DNA of 64,000 nucleotides from Marthasterias glacialis (Eukaryota > Echinodermata > Asteroidea > Forcipulatida > Asteriidae): positions 8,544,129-8,608,128 of the forward strand of contig OU452228.1 of assembly GCA_911728455.2 (NCBI GenBank), read 5' to 3'. A program made the translations under genes and the position numbers. Below the pieces are notes generated by a model, which was not told where the DNA came from, ran no database searches, and saw only the letters and a list, made by a program, of their open reading frames with translations. Below are positions 60,801 to 64,000 of this stretch, piece by piece (positions within the stretch are counted from its first letter, which is position 1; each line of letters opens with the position of its first letter).

Positions 60801-63135
60801 GACTATTAAATTTGCGAAAAAGAACACATTTCTATGAAAAAGAATCCAAAAGCTAGCTGAGATCACATGTGACATCACAACATCACATGTTTACAAAAGA
60901 GCCACAGAGCCTGGACTTCCTGCAGGCATGATTTATAAACAGCCCAAAGGAAGAACCATTGAATCTTATATATATATATATATATATATTTTGAGATTGC
61001 ACTGTCTTATTTTTATCAACTTTTGATATGAAGAAAGGGGGCACATCTCAAAACTTTTTCTCAGCTATTATTTTTATTTTTTATTCATGTGGAAATTATG
61101 ACACGAAATGTTAAAAAAATTTCCCATTTGACCAGTGTTATGTCTTGCCTGTCAAGAAATGCCCTGGAATGGACAAGGTCACTGTTTTTGTAAACAAAGG
61201 TCACATGGTCTTACTGCAAAATGGCAGCGCACGTCCATAAAACGGTCTCGCAACTGAGTGGAGCAGATAATGACTCAGTCAACTCACTCTGGGTTTTTTC
61301 TTCTGACGGTTATCCTTGTATATCATTCAGGTGTGAAGTGGACATCGATGAGTGTCTAACGGAAGAGGTGGTGTGCCAAAATGGCGGAACTTGTCGAGAT
61401 GTCCTCAACGGTTTCAAGTGCAACTGTTACCCCGGTTACTCTGGAACTTACTGTGATGCAGGTACAGCAAATAATCCCCAATTCTAAATTTGTGACTTTT
61501 CTAAAAAAGAAAATCACTTTTCTACCTACGTAAAATTCCATTTTGGTAAGTGTTTATTAGCCACAAGTTTGACACGTTTTTAAAATGTGACACAGCGCAT
61601 TTACTGTCAAGTAGAGTGGCAGGATCCACAAAGTTGTATGTGTCTGTTCTTTATTGATGGTGCTGTTTGTCAAAAACACAAAGACCTAAAAACAAATTTT
61701 AAAAGACAGTCTTGAAAGTTGATTGGAAGCAACAAAGTGATCACTGGGAAGAATCATCGTCAAGACTCGGACTGGGGAAATTTGAACACGTCTTAACGTT
61801 GCTGATGCTGGAGTGGGAATGGCTCACACAGAATAACAGCATGTTTGCAATCTACCTTAACCCTAGCAGTATCTCGGGCAGACAGCCTGGTACAGACCGT
61901 GTATTGGCAGCTCCCTTTAAATTGGCTGTATTTACTGCATTTGTATTGCTTACAACGCACAATAGTACCTTTATGAAAGTTCAAGTTGTGACTAAAATAA
62001 TGTTTGGGAAGTCAGCTTTGAACTTGCGTGTGCCTTGATGGCAGTCGCTATTTCTAGAATTATTATTTGCAGTTTCTAAAAAAGGGAGAAATTTACAGCT
62101 TGGGTGAAGTGGTCAAGCAGGGGTGCTGTGCAGGAGAAAAAGTAAATGAGCTGTTACATAGAGTTTCTTCTTTGTTTAGTGTTTTAGTGTACCTAACAAA
62201 TTTCCATTTTTGTCGGTTTTACTACAAATTTATTAGTTGGTATTGGGTTTTGAAATGCTCTACATCATATCTAGATTTGATCACGTCTCCAGGATGAAAA
62301 CAAATATAAGAGATGTAATAAATGCATCGATGATAGAGAACATTATTTCATTTTGTACTCTAGATGTGTGATAAGCACTGTATACTCTTTGCTTTCCCGG
62401 AGTCCTGCGGGGAAAAACATTCCACAGCCATACTGCTCGGGTGGGATTCGAACCCACAACAGAGCAGATATCTCAACCACTAGACCACCAAGTGTGCCCA
62501 GTGACCAGCGGCAAAGCCAGGATCTTGTCAATGGGGGAGGGGCATTGCTTTTCAGTTGGGGTTAGGGCCCAGGGTCCTTATTTTTTAATGAATTACATGT
62601 TTCTGAATTTTTTTCATGGGGGGGGCACTGAGAAATTAAAGAGGGGCATGGCCCCCCTTAGGCCCCCCTGGCTAAGCCGCTGCCAGTGACAAGAGGCCAG
62701 TTTAAACCCTGTAATGAACAGTGGGTACTGCAATGATTCAATGGATGTAATAATTGCATCAGGGATAAAGAACGCTGCACGAAAAAAAAAACGTGTCTGT
62801 TGATTTTGCTGTTGTCGATGATATAAACCGAGAGTCACATATTTTGTTCTTTAAACTTTCTCTTTAGTGCTGCTGGGTGACTTTGATCTCATCTTCCCTG
62901 GGGCCAGTACTTCAAACTACGCCATGTTGAAGGGTAGCCTGCCGGGGTTGTATGCCTTCACCGTCACATTCTGGATGCGAACCTCGGACAATGCCAACGC
63001 TGGTACGCCACTCTCGTACGCCGCCTACAATGCTGACGGCACCTTACAGGACAATGCTCTAACACTCAGTGACTACAATAGCCTCGCTATTATCATCAAC
63101 GGGAAATTCATGTACACTGATGTGAAGCTCAACAG
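24388..63135 (+). CDS. SVEP1: Gene 2: SVEP1/polydom-like secreted protein, 5' part (20 exons; continues past the window)
   Basis: Join of 24388-24893, 30645-30868, 31266-31448, 32408-32566, 33552-33740, 34880-35074, 36405-36599, 37251-37505, 38307-38549, 39579-39809, 41367-41662, 43430-43640, 44293-44454, 51205-51366, 55536-55697, 57077-57340, 58200-58354, 60222-60376, 61331-61461 and 62868-63135. All phases agree, giving 1,448 complete codons. Order: signal peptide, VWA, EGF-like, ephrin-receptor-like (GCC2/GCC3), sushi x3, HYR x2, sushi-like, a linker with five arginines, GCC2/GCC3 x3, EGF x6, pentraxin start. This follows vertebrate SVEP1 closely, including six EGF before the pentraxin domain. 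The product should be secreted to the matrix or cell surface. The start ATG is chosen for its signal peptide. By comparison with gene 1 the rest would be pentraxin, EGF, VWC, VWD, C8 and TIL. Confidence 0.9.
25170..25430. mobile_element. Foldback/MITE with GGGCCCAATTTCATGGC ends
   Basis: Left CAATTTCATGGCTCTGCTTAC is returned on the right as GTAAGCAGAGCCATGAAATTG. The interior is a series of GCGCAGAAT-type repeats. Related to 4771-4977. Confidence 0.75.
27728..28212. mobile_element. MITE with TTTCCTTAGATT repeats
   Basis: Left GGCACTTCCAAAATTGAATT and right AATGGAAGCACT are loosely inverted; the interior repeats TTTCCTTAGATTTT. A related fragment lies near 53950-54010. Confidence 0.45.
29117..29272. 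mobile_element. MITE of about 155 bp, copy 1
   Basis: Starts AAAGACGCCCACTCATCAAC and ends GACGAGCGGGCGACTTT, imperfect inverted repeats. A second copy in the same orientation is at 56203-56358. Confidence 0.65.
29640..29830 (+). repeat. SINE family 2, sense
   Basis: AAGACATCTGCTCTAGAATGG and CTCAAATCCCACCCGA are the family head in sense orientation, followed by a decayed tail. Confidence 0.65.
29885..30308. mobile_element. MITE, about 420 bp
   Basis: Left end AGCCCGGTTCGCATTGGATT and, on the right, AAGTCCAATGCGACACTGC are inverted. Internal GTTCGCACTGGACTT repeats the theme. It lies 340 bases before gene 2 exon 2. Confidence 0.6.
30645..30868 (+). CDS. SVEP1: Gene 2 exon 2: C-terminal half of VWA
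   Basis: The 224-base exon follows CCCCAG, phase 2 in and phase 1 out. It reads [13 protein letters not shown] (the third metal-site aspartate in LTDG), then [13 protein letters not shown]. With exon 1 it gives an apparently complete, metal-competent VWA domain. The 5.75-kb intron before it is among the longest in gene 2. Confidence 0.93.
31266..31448 (+). CDS. SVEP1: Gene 2 exon 3: EGF-like module
   Basis: The 183-base exon runs from TGTAG to GAAG|GTAAGT, phase 1 to 1. It is cysteine-rich, with [16 protein letters not shown] and [12 protein letters not shown], an EGF-like module after the VWA. Confidence 0.88.
32408..32566 (+). CDS. SVEP1: Gene 2 exon 4: ephrin-receptor-like (GCC2/GCC3) module
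   Basis: The 159-base exon is bounded by TTTCAG and CAC|GTAAGA, phase 1 to 1. It reads [20 protein letters not shown] and a closing CECLPGHEG. The C-P-x-G-T and C-x-x-C-P pattern is that of the ephrin receptor-like module found after VWA in SVEP1. Confidence 0.88.
33362..33530. repeat. Foldback element directly upstream of sushi exon 5
   Basis: ATGGCCCTTTTCGAAACCACG returns inverted as CGTGGTTTCGAAAAGGCCCCCAT. The inner arms repeat AAGCCCAAGC. It ends 21 bases before the exon, so it overlaps the likely branch-point and polypyrimidine region. Confidence 0.75.
33552..33740 (+). CDS. SVEP1: Gene 2 exon 5: sushi/CCP domain 1
   Basis: The 189-base exon runs from ACACAG to CAC|GTGAGT, phase 1 to 1. 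It reads [19 protein letters not shown] and [11 protein letters not shown]. The conserved G-x-W and the four-cysteine layout, with one extra cysteine pair, fit the CCP modules of SVEP1. A foldback repeat ends 21 bases upstream. Confidence 0.9.
34260..34640 (-). repeat. Dispersed repeat family D, antisense copy
   Basis: Shares CAGCCTGATGGGACTATTTT and GGGGATTACACA blocks with 35295-35885, in the same orientation as that copy and opposite to 11666-12215. Confidence 0.6.
34880..35074 (+). CDS. SVEP1: Gene 2 exon 6: sushi/CCP domain 2
   Basis: The 195-base exon runs from CCCAG to AATG|GTGCGT, phase 1 to 1. It reads [28 protein letters not shown] and [11 protein letters not shown]. PxPxNG, C-x-x-GY and G-Q-W are textbook CCP signatures. 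Confidence 0.93.
35295..35885 (-). repeat. Dispersed repeat family D, antisense copy (longest)
   Basis: Reverse complement of the 11666-12215 and 51438-51960 copies; contains CCATGGCTGG, CGATGTCTCGTAATCCTC and GGAACAAAAGGACAAAG. Confidence 0.65.
36405..36599 (+). CDS. SVEP1: Gene 2 exon 7: sushi/CCP domain 3
   Basis: The 195-base exon runs from TCCAG to GTTG|GTAAGT, phase 1 to 1. It reads [22 protein letters not shown] and [14 protein letters not shown]. It has the same length and phase as exon 6, consistent with internal module duplication. Confidence 0.92.
37251..37505 (+). CDS. SVEP1: Gene 2 exon 8: HYR domain 1
   Basis: The 255-base exon runs from ATCAG to ACAG|GTACTG, phase 1 to 1. It begins [14 protein letters not shown] and ends [16 protein letters not shown] with an FSITV strand. 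D-x-x-PP-x-x-x-x-C-P and Y-x-A-x-D-x-x-G are the hyalin-repeat (HYR) signatures. Confidence 0.93.
38307..38549 (+). CDS. SVEP1: Gene 2 exon 9: HYR domain 2
   Basis: The 243-base exon runs from CCACAG to AAAC|GTAAGT, phase 1 to 1. It begins [14 protein letters not shown], contains [15 protein letters not shown] and ends [19 protein letters not shown]. It forms an HYR tandem with exon 8, as in SVEP1. Confidence 0.93.
39243..39346. repeat. Foldback element
   Basis: GTTGTTTAAATACGGTAAGG then CCTGGTTCTGGATGATTTTAA is mirrored by TTAAAATTATCTAGAACCAGG and GTGTTAAAACAAC. About 104 bp with a short loop. Confidence 0.75.
39579..39809 (+). CDS. SVEP1: Gene 2 exon 10: sushi-like module 4
   Basis: The 231-base exon runs from ATTTAG to ACTG|GTAAAT, phase 1 to 1. 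It reads [29 protein letters not shown] and a PWPECT end. It is a CCP-type domain with a longer loop, placed after the HYR pair as in vertebrate SVEP1. Confidence 0.88.
39840..40450. other. Very AT-rich intron segment
   Basis: Runs of TATAT, ATTTTTTTT and AAACAAAAA-like motifs with hardly any G or C. No gene or named repeat seen. Confidence 0.5.
40773..41101. mobile_element. GC-rich foldback/MITE built of GTCGCATTGTC-like units
   Basis: Left end CATGTATGGCGATGATTGTA and right end TACAATCACCACCATACATG are inverted. Both arms consist of short repeats of the type GTCGCATTGTCGC or its complement. About 329 bp, strongly GC-rich within an AT-rich intron. Confidence 0.75.
41108..41223 (-). repeat. 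SINE family 2, antisense
   Basis: CGCTGTATACTCAGTGCTTT and GGTGGGATTCGAACCCACGA (reversed B box), abutting the preceding MITE. Confidence 0.7.
41367..41662 (+). CDS. SVEP1: Gene 2 exon 11: linker region with a five-arginine site
   Basis: The 296-base exon runs from TCGTAG to CAG|GTGATT, phase 1 in and phase 0 out. It reads [17 protein letters not shown] and [13 protein letters not shown] before a beta-like stretch ([11 protein letters not shown]). I recognise no domain by name. The five arginines followed by Q look like a proprotein-convertase cleavage site; cleavage is inference. Confidence 0.85.
41970..42130. repeat. GC-rich dispersed repeat
   Basis: GCAACGGCACACCCAGG followed by a G-rich stretch with repeated GGGGTCCAGGGG. 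A related GC-rich block in reverse lies at 43157-43218. Family not identified. Confidence 0.4.
43430..43640 (+). CDS. SVEP1: Gene 2 exon 12: linker before the ephrin-receptor-like modules
   Basis: The 211-base exon runs from TCACAG to GCA|GTAAGT, phase 0 in and phase 1 out. It is rich in S, N and T, with [14 protein letters not shown] and a closing [12 protein letters not shown]. It contains possible N-glycosylation sites and leads into the first GCC2/GCC3 unit. No domain name can be given. Confidence 0.86.
43918..44048. mobile_element. MITE with TATCCTGTTC ends, short form
   Basis: 131-bp near-perfect foldback: GTAAGTGATGACGTTTTGGA and GCCGGAAGT return inverted. Same ends as the 333-bp element at 14820-15152. 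Confidence 0.75.
44293..44454 (+). CDS. SVEP1: Gene 2 exon 13: ephrin-receptor-like module (unit 1 of 3)
   Basis: The 162-base exon follows AAACAG, phase 1 to 1. It reads [34 protein letters not shown] and ends EDCK. It is the first of three consecutive 162-base exons coding for 54-residue modules. The Ngaro element lies in the next intron. Confidence 0.92.
44600..44725. repeat. Dispersed repeat shared with 3350-3490
   Basis: GAGACCCATTCATATAGCAC through ACTGGGTTCTTTTGCAGG matches the earlier copy. Confidence 0.5.
44792..45158. repeat. 367-bp dispersed repeat (inverted partner at 59672-60037)
   Basis: From GGTACTACCAAATATGGCCA to a run of 20 G (45122-45141) and TTATTGACCTAAAAGAC. The partner reads the same in reverse orientation, with a shorter G/C tract. 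Confidence 0.7.
45200..45345 (-). repeat. SINE family 1, decayed antisense copy
   Basis: GCTCAAGGATGCAAGTGTCA and GAACCGAACCCACACTCTGG are the reversed tail and B box. Confidence 0.6.
45517..45715 (-). repeat. SINE family 2, nearly complete antisense copy
   Basis: GCACTGTATACTCAGTACTT through GGTGGGATTCAAACCCACGA and the A-box side at CTAGCCTACCGAG. The Ngaro element begins 9 bases after it. Confidence 0.75.
45724..45872 (+). repeat. Ngaro split direct repeat A1
   Basis: 149 bp, identical to A2 at 50039-50187. Begins ACAATAATATGTGCGG and ends AGACGTTTAAAAAC. It forms the element's 5' end and is likely to hold promoter signals (inference). Confidence 0.9.
45928..46629 (+). CDS. Gag-like protein of the Ngaro element
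   Basis: 233 residues from the ATG at 45928. The N-terminal half is charged and probably coiled-coil (residues about 5-60, rich in E, K and Q). A CCHC zinc knuckle, C-F-F-C-x4-H-x4-C, lies near residues 195-208, typical of nucleic-acid-binding Gag proteins. The frame is open further upstream into the A1 repeat, but this is the first ATG that gives a Gag-like start. It overlaps the RT frame by up to 356 bases in a different frame. Confidence 0.82.
   Translation: MTAATKEDLEEILRAFRESHKDLQNSFSQSLEATKAEFNQENQKTIQAVQRKISTVPEKKWKREGNKKQFEFNQNIAILISEAIEDPASVETNLKKAKDAITARQKLIKLAEQSEHGWATVSEYETNELASDEDDEKRIQRAEARAAKKIKKKQSTNQAPKRFKKDWSTPQNHVNTAPIQLFRGSQNIRQGKGSCFFCGKFGHWKESCPVRQHQFQHQFQQGNTTAKQASASI
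46274..48664 (+). CDS. Reverse transcriptase-RNase H of the Ngaro element
   Basis: 796 codons if counted from the ATG at 46274; the similarity to reverse transcriptase begins after about 46750. RT motifs seen: [37 protein letters not shown] and the catalytic YLDD at 47354-47365. RNase H follows with [11 protein letters not shown] (D near residue 530), TWRELKAVE and WFTDNQAV. The C-terminal region ([22 protein letters not shown]) is typical of Ngaro/DIRS proteins. The frame is +1 relative to gag, so expression needs frameshifting, reinitiation or the internal ATG. No stop or frameshift breaks it. Confidence 0.9.
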   Translation: MAGPQFQSTKLTSWHRTRMTKKESKEQKPVQQRKSRRSNLPTKHQRDSRKTGLLLRIMSILLLSSFFVGARISDKEKGVASSAESSGIGKKAVRLDNTNFSTNSSRVTPQPNKLQQVSRVNKHIVRNVEYNERAIETINYENNDVEKRIAEYKQKEGNHGIQVSGRLKSHAFFWQKIGTPEFIMETIANGYTIPFYECPPAQVSKNNKSAITHHAFVTEAILDLLNLDSVEVCSFLPHIVNPLTVSVQQNGKKRLILDLRLVNRCIRKQSVKYEDLRTAQNFLRKGGFMFKFDLKSGYHHVDIHPIHRKFLGFAWQFGGKTTYFRFKCLPFGLSSAPFIFTKVVRPLVKKWRSEGKAIVVYLDDGLGYGRSYSEACTASENIKADLGASGFVPNEQKSKWEPVKTLEWLGYEVDLNLGSFKVPERRINDIYQGILGILQSKSEDSSKVKARALASVAGKIISTSLAVGNITNLMTKALHVCIESRKNWGSSVSVSSQAMGELKFWLKNIQTLNKQTIEPKHSASRVVYSDASSSGYGGYVVDVSDECAHGQWDHIEKVRSSTWRELKAVEMVMLSFVKKLAKHRVKWFTDNQAVAKIITNGSMKEDLQNIALDIFSFCLRQNISLEIEWVPRTMNERADYISKIVDTDDWSVSDTLFNQIEEVWGPHTIDRFASYYNTKLPRFNSRFWNPGCETIDAFTVDWSNENNWIVPPIHLMPRVIFHMNCTHASGSIICPKWYSAPFWPILFPDGKTPIVGVKEIQEFLYFPGMFARGRGDNEQFVSQIARSAILAIRLQF
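48831..49907 (+). CDS. Tyrosine recombinase of the Ngaro element
   Basis: The open frame starts after a stop at 48828; the first ATG in frame is at 48987, giving 306 residues that begin at the core-binding domain ([14 protein letters not shown]). Catalytic residues seen: R at 49404 (FLRFDEL), H and R of HSLR at 49746-49757, H and W of HGRW at 49815-49826, and the nucleophile Y at 49851 (DGYIK). It replaces an integrase and would insert a circular DNA intermediate without target duplication. The lack of an upstream ATG leaves the start open. Confidence 0.88.
   Translation, partial: LLNVDNLLRITEDILLKNLQIIFQSGIWAGKGHEAEQHKELEKLAAELPDVIMNSRADSTKKQYGYAFSKWCTWAGIYGLSKLPAEPYYVSLYLIHVAHTAKTPSPIIKACSAIAWAHKMAGCSDPCSSSLVQQAVEGVKRKLATPVSKKEPISADILVKMYEYYCADLSTDNLLAIRTVAMCLVAFAGFLRFDELSHIKKGHLAFDNSHLSVFIPSSKTDIYRDGHHVVIARLSSKACPVKLLEKYIEMIQLPSEESYVFRNLTATKQGYKLRKVNKPMCYTTVRENIMGALKPIVGDISKYCVHSLRAGGATEAAKAGVTDRLFKRHGRWKSESAKDGYIKEDFSKLLSVSQSLGL
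49928..50039 (+). repeat. Ngaro split direct repeat B1
   Basis: 112 bp, identical to B2 at 50704-50815; begins AAATTGTGCATTTAGG. It abuts A2, reproducing the B-A junction that a circular intermediate would have. Confidence 0.9.
50039..50187 (+). repeat. Ngaro split direct repeat A2
   Basis: Identical to A1. It shares one A with the end of B1, so the exact border is ambiguous by one base. Confidence 0.9.
50188..50703 (+). repeat. Ngaro A2-B2 spacer with a TATGTA microsatellite
   Basis: 516 bp between A2 and B2. A degenerate ATGTAT/GTATGT microsatellite fills about 50240-50420. The antisense copy at 63455-63970 has a spacer of exactly the same length with only a handful of substitutions, so the microsatellite is a fixed part of the element. 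Confidence 0.88.
50704..50815 (+). repeat. Ngaro split direct repeat B2
   Basis: 112 bp, identical to B1; ends GGTTTAGTGGAGAAA at the 3' boundary of the element. Confidence 0.9.
50855..50925 (-). repeat. SINE family 2 fragment after the Ngaro element
   Basis: CCCATACACCGATGTGTGTT and GTACTTTCCCGAGTCCTGTG are the tail of family 2; the head is missing. Confidence 0.6.
51205..51366 (+). CDS. SVEP1: Gene 2 exon 14: ephrin-receptor-like module (unit 2 of 3)
   Basis: The 162-base exon runs from TTTTAG to TCAG|GTAGTG, phase 1 to 1. It reads [38 protein letters not shown] and ends DECS. It is the clearest of the three units. Confidence 0.94.
51438..51960 (+). repeat. Dispersed repeat family D, sense copy
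   Basis: CCCCTGCCTGGAAACGGAAG, CCTTTGTCCTTTTGTTCCAT, CAGCCATGGTTCCGGG and AATCCCATCAGGGTGGACAG. This is a nearly full-length family member, about 520 bp; a partial copy lies at 53757-53905. Confidence 0.65.
51990..52520. repeat. AAGAAAA-rich low-complexity stretch
   Basis: Many copies of TTTCTTA and AAGAAAAT in both orientations; similar sequence resumes at 54243-54470, as if one element was split by later insertions. Confidence 0.4.
52571..52935 (-). repeat. LINE 3' tail, antisense
   Basis: Reverse complement of the 7770-8166 element, including ATAGCCCCAAATCCAG and GGCGCTTTACAATCAACC, starting with the AAT microsatellite tail. Confidence 0.65.
52990..53290. repeat. Tandem array of hairpins, 69-73-bp period
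   Basis: CCTCAACTATCCTAGG starts at 52993, 53066, 53136, 53206 and (decayed) 53275. Each unit holds CCTAGGATAGTT and, 13 bases later, its exact complement AACTATCCTAGG, so every unit can fold into a 12-bp stem. Confidence 0.88.
54215..54241 (+). repeat. Run of 27 cytosines
   Basis: Uninterrupted C tract in intron 14 of gene 2; assembly length may be unreliable here. Confidence 0.85.
55536..55697 (+). CDS. SVEP1: Gene 2 exon 15: ephrin-receptor-like module (unit 3 of 3)
   Basis: The 162-base exon runs from TTACAG to CAAG|GTATGT, phase 1 to 1. It reads [37 protein letters not shown] and ends AYCQ. Length and phase match exons 13 and 14. Confidence 0.93.
56203..56358. mobile_element. MITE of about 155 bp, copy 2
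   Basis: Same sequence family as 29117-29272, e.g. AAAGACGCCCATTCGTCAAT and GGTAATGGTGACGAGCGGGC. Confidence 0.65.
56545..56660 (-). repeat. SINE family 1, antisense
   Basis: GGTTGAGTGTCTTGCTTAAG, ACCCACACTCTGCTGATCAG and a reversed A-box end at CAGCTCAGTCAAGACACG. Confidence 0.6.
56735..57035 (+). repeat. SINE-like repeat with a B box and TTA tail
   Basis: Starts with CCTGGTTCGAATCCCAGC, followed by TTTTTCTCCAGGCCATCCGG and TTTTCCTCC, and ends in a TTATTATTATTA tail just before exon 16. A third SINE family; the A box is not clear. Confidence 0.55.
57077..57340 (+). CDS. SVEP1: Gene 2 exon 16: EGF domains 1-2 and start of 3
   Basis: The 264-base exon runs from ACACAG to TCGG|GTAAGT, phase 1 to 1. 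It reads INECEDDD with [15 protein letters not shown], then [15 protein letters not shown] with [14 protein letters not shown], and the DINECES that opens the third EGF. Confidence 0.94.
57396..57770 (+). repeat. Dispersed repeat family D, sense copy (3' truncated)
   Basis: CCCTGCCTGGAAACGGAAGC, GACCTTTGTCTGTTTGTTCC and CGAGCCATGGTTCCGG. Confidence 0.6.
58200..58354 (+). CDS. SVEP1: Gene 2 exon 17: rest of EGF 3 and start of EGF 4
   Basis: The 155-base exon runs from TATAG to CAG|GTAGGA, phase 1 in and phase 0 out. It reads [25 protein letters not shown] and [14 protein letters not shown]. The fourth EGF is split in its middle by a phase 0 intron. Confidence 0.92.
58405..58620 (-). repeat. 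SINE family 2, nearly complete antisense copy
   Basis: GCACTGTATACTCAGTACTT, GGTGGGATTCGAACCCACGA and ACTAGACTACCGAGACTG; the best-preserved member. A partial copy lies at 57775-57862. Confidence 0.75.
59295..59440 (-). repeat. SINE family 1, antisense
   Basis: GAGTGTCTTGCTATGGGACA, GGGATTCGAACCCACACCC and CACTTGAGTCCGATGTGC. Confidence 0.65.
59672..60037. repeat. Inverted partner of the repeat at 44792-45158
   Basis: Reverse complement of the earlier copy, e.g. TGCTGTCTTTCAACACTCC and CAGTGGTTAGGGTCTG. The two flank about 14.5 kb of gene 2. Confidence 0.7.
60222..60376 (+). CDS. SVEP1: Gene 2 exon 18: rest of EGF 4 and EGF 5
   Basis: The 155-base exon runs from TTGTAG to AAAAG|GTAAGC, phase 0 in and phase 2 out. 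It reads [16 protein letters not shown] and [14 protein letters not shown] with [15 protein letters not shown] 4 has three cysteines in a row where C-x-C is expected, giving it seven cysteines. Confidence 0.91.
60965..60990 (+). repeat. TA microsatellite
   Basis: An uninterrupted run of TA dinucleotides in the intron before exon 19. Confidence 0.8.
61331..61461 (+). CDS. SVEP1: Gene 2 exon 19: EGF 6 (copy of the exon at 44-174)
   Basis: Same length, phase and splice sites as the gene 1 exon at 44-174. It reads DIDECLTEE and CQNGGTC, closing GTYCDA. The preceding exon ends AG in phase 2, so the junction reads [10 protein letters not shown], which confirms the phase assumed for the first exon of the window. 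Confidence 0.94.
62506..62682. mobile_element. hAT-like MITE, duplicate copy
   Basis: Same element, same length and same flanking CCAGTGAC (62498-62505 and 62683-62690) as at 1218-1394, so it was inserted before the segmental duplication or allele split. Confidence 0.85.
62868..63135 (+). CDS. SVEP1: Gene 2 exon 20: pentraxin N-terminal part (copy of 1579-1846)
   Basis: 268 bases, with the same splice phases as gene 1 exon 2 and only four synonymous differences. The donor reads AG|GTGAGT instead of AG|GTAAGT. The rest of the pentraxin domain must lie beyond the window, past the second Ngaro insertion. Confidence 0.94.
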
Positions 63136-63342
63136 GTGAGTCATTGTTTTGTCTGTCAGTAGAAGGCGTTTGGGATATTGTTTTCCCTGATCCTGAATCG
63201 TGCCTGGTTTTTTTTTACAACAAAACTTTCATTCAAGGACCAGAAAGACTAGGTCCGTAACATGTGACCCCCATTGACACTCAGTGTAGGTGTATTATTG
63301 AGTCTTATATTTAATACAGTGTATTCACTGGTAAAAAAATTG

Positions 63343-64000
63343 TTTCTCCACTAAACCCTAGAATCGACCCCTCTCTGCTTTAATAGAATAATTAAACACA
63401 TCAAACGGTAATTTGCATTGCGTTGGTCTTGTTTCGCACCTAAATGCACAATTTTTTATTAAGTAAATCCTCTTTAACTTTACTCATAACTTAACCTAGT
63501 TATATAAACCGATTCTTAACAGTTACAAGTTAATGTTTCCCCTTTACAGTGCAGTGTTCCTTTTGAACTGAGTGTAATGTCTAGCACAATAATTATGATA
63601 TTGGCCTAACCTTGAAATCCGGTCATGATAGTAGCCGGCCACGAAAACTCTAAACCCATTGGGAAATGAGAACGTGGTTTGGCCCCAAGCTTGCTATCTC
63701 ATGCCAACCTGGACTGGATTTATATGCTTATATGCATGTGTATAAACAAACATACACACACCTACGTACACATGTACATACATACATACACATACACGTA
63801 CACATACATATACATACACATACACATATACATATACATAAATATGTATACATATACATACACACATACATACATATACATACACATACATATATACATA
63901 TACATATACATATATATTTGGTGATTTATTATTATTGATATTTATTAATTATTTGTTTACTTATTTACTTGTTTTTAAACGTCTTGTCTGTGGTGCAAAC
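63343..64000 (-). mobile_element. Second Ngaro-like copy, antisense, cut by the window edge
   Basis: Reverse complement of B2 (63343-63454), the 516-bp spacer (63455-63970) and the first 30 bases read of A2 (63971-64000) of the element at 45724. The duplicated sequence at 2051/2052 is uninterrupted, which fixes the insertion point. Coding parts would follow beyond the window. Confidence 0.92.

Larger units (their letters stand above)
61288..63342. repeat. Segmental duplication, right copy
   Basis: Counterpart of 1-2051. The match is weak over the first 15 bases and then nearly continuous until the antisense Ngaro insertion at 63343. The unit probably continues past the insertion. Confidence 0.93.

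Overview
This is animal nuclear DNA: AT-rich, with small protein-coding exons (38-506 bases) separated by long introns full of SINEs, MITEs and retroelements. The extracellular module proteins (VWA, sushi, HYR, EGF, pentraxin, VWC, VWD), a tyrosine-recombinase (Ngaro-type) retrotransposon, a Penelope-like element and tRNA-derived SINEs together suggest a marine invertebrate deuterostome, most likely an echinoderm. The phylum is an inference, not something read directly. LAYOUT. (1) Positions 44-16483, + strand: the 3' part of an SVEP1/polydom-like gene ('gene 1'), 14 exons that join in frame into 819 residues plus a stop: EGF, pentraxin, three EGF, cbEGF, VWC, VWD, C8, TIL. Its 5' part lies before the window. 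(2) 16484-24387: about 8 kb without a host gene. It holds a possible poly(A) signal, a degenerate tandem repeat, a broken Penelope-like reverse transcriptase interrupted by a 1,600-bp terminal-inverted-repeat element, and a candidate promoter with CCAAT, E-box, kappaB-like and CRE-like motifs. (3) 24388-63135 and beyond the right edge, + strand: the 5' part of a second SVEP1-like gene ('gene 2'), 20 exons in frame, 1,448 complete codons: signal peptide, VWA, EGF-like, ephrin-receptor-like module, three sushi, two HYR, a sushi-like module, a region with a run of five arginines, three more ephrin-receptor-like modules, six EGF and the start of a pentraxin domain. (4) The last two gene 2 exons and their introns (about 61290-63342) are near-identical to the start of the window (1-2051), so gene 1 and gene 2 are tandem paralogs or two haplotypes joined in the assembly. 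If gene 2 ends as gene 1 does, the full protein would be about 2,135 residues. MOBILE DNA. Intron 13 of gene 2 holds a complete Ngaro-like element (45724-50815) with gag-like, RT-RNaseH and tyrosine-recombinase frames and split direct repeats (A1, B1-A2, B2). A second copy in antisense enters at 63343, exactly where the duplicated sequence at position 2051 is uninterrupted, giving an empty and a filled site in one window. Introns also carry two tRNA-derived SINE families, LINE 3' tails, hAT-like and foldback MITEs, a 68-bp minisatellite and an array of tandem hairpins. HOW THE GENES WORK TOGETHER. Both genes would encode large secreted adhesion or matrix proteins. The signal peptide and metal-binding VWA are at the N-terminus, and the VWC-VWD-C8-TIL tail (not part of vertebrate SVEP1 as I know it) is of the kind found in mucins, zonadhesin and von Willebrand factor. 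All exon borders were read by eye from AG/GT sites and agree in phase from exon to exon; no transcript or database comparison was possible.
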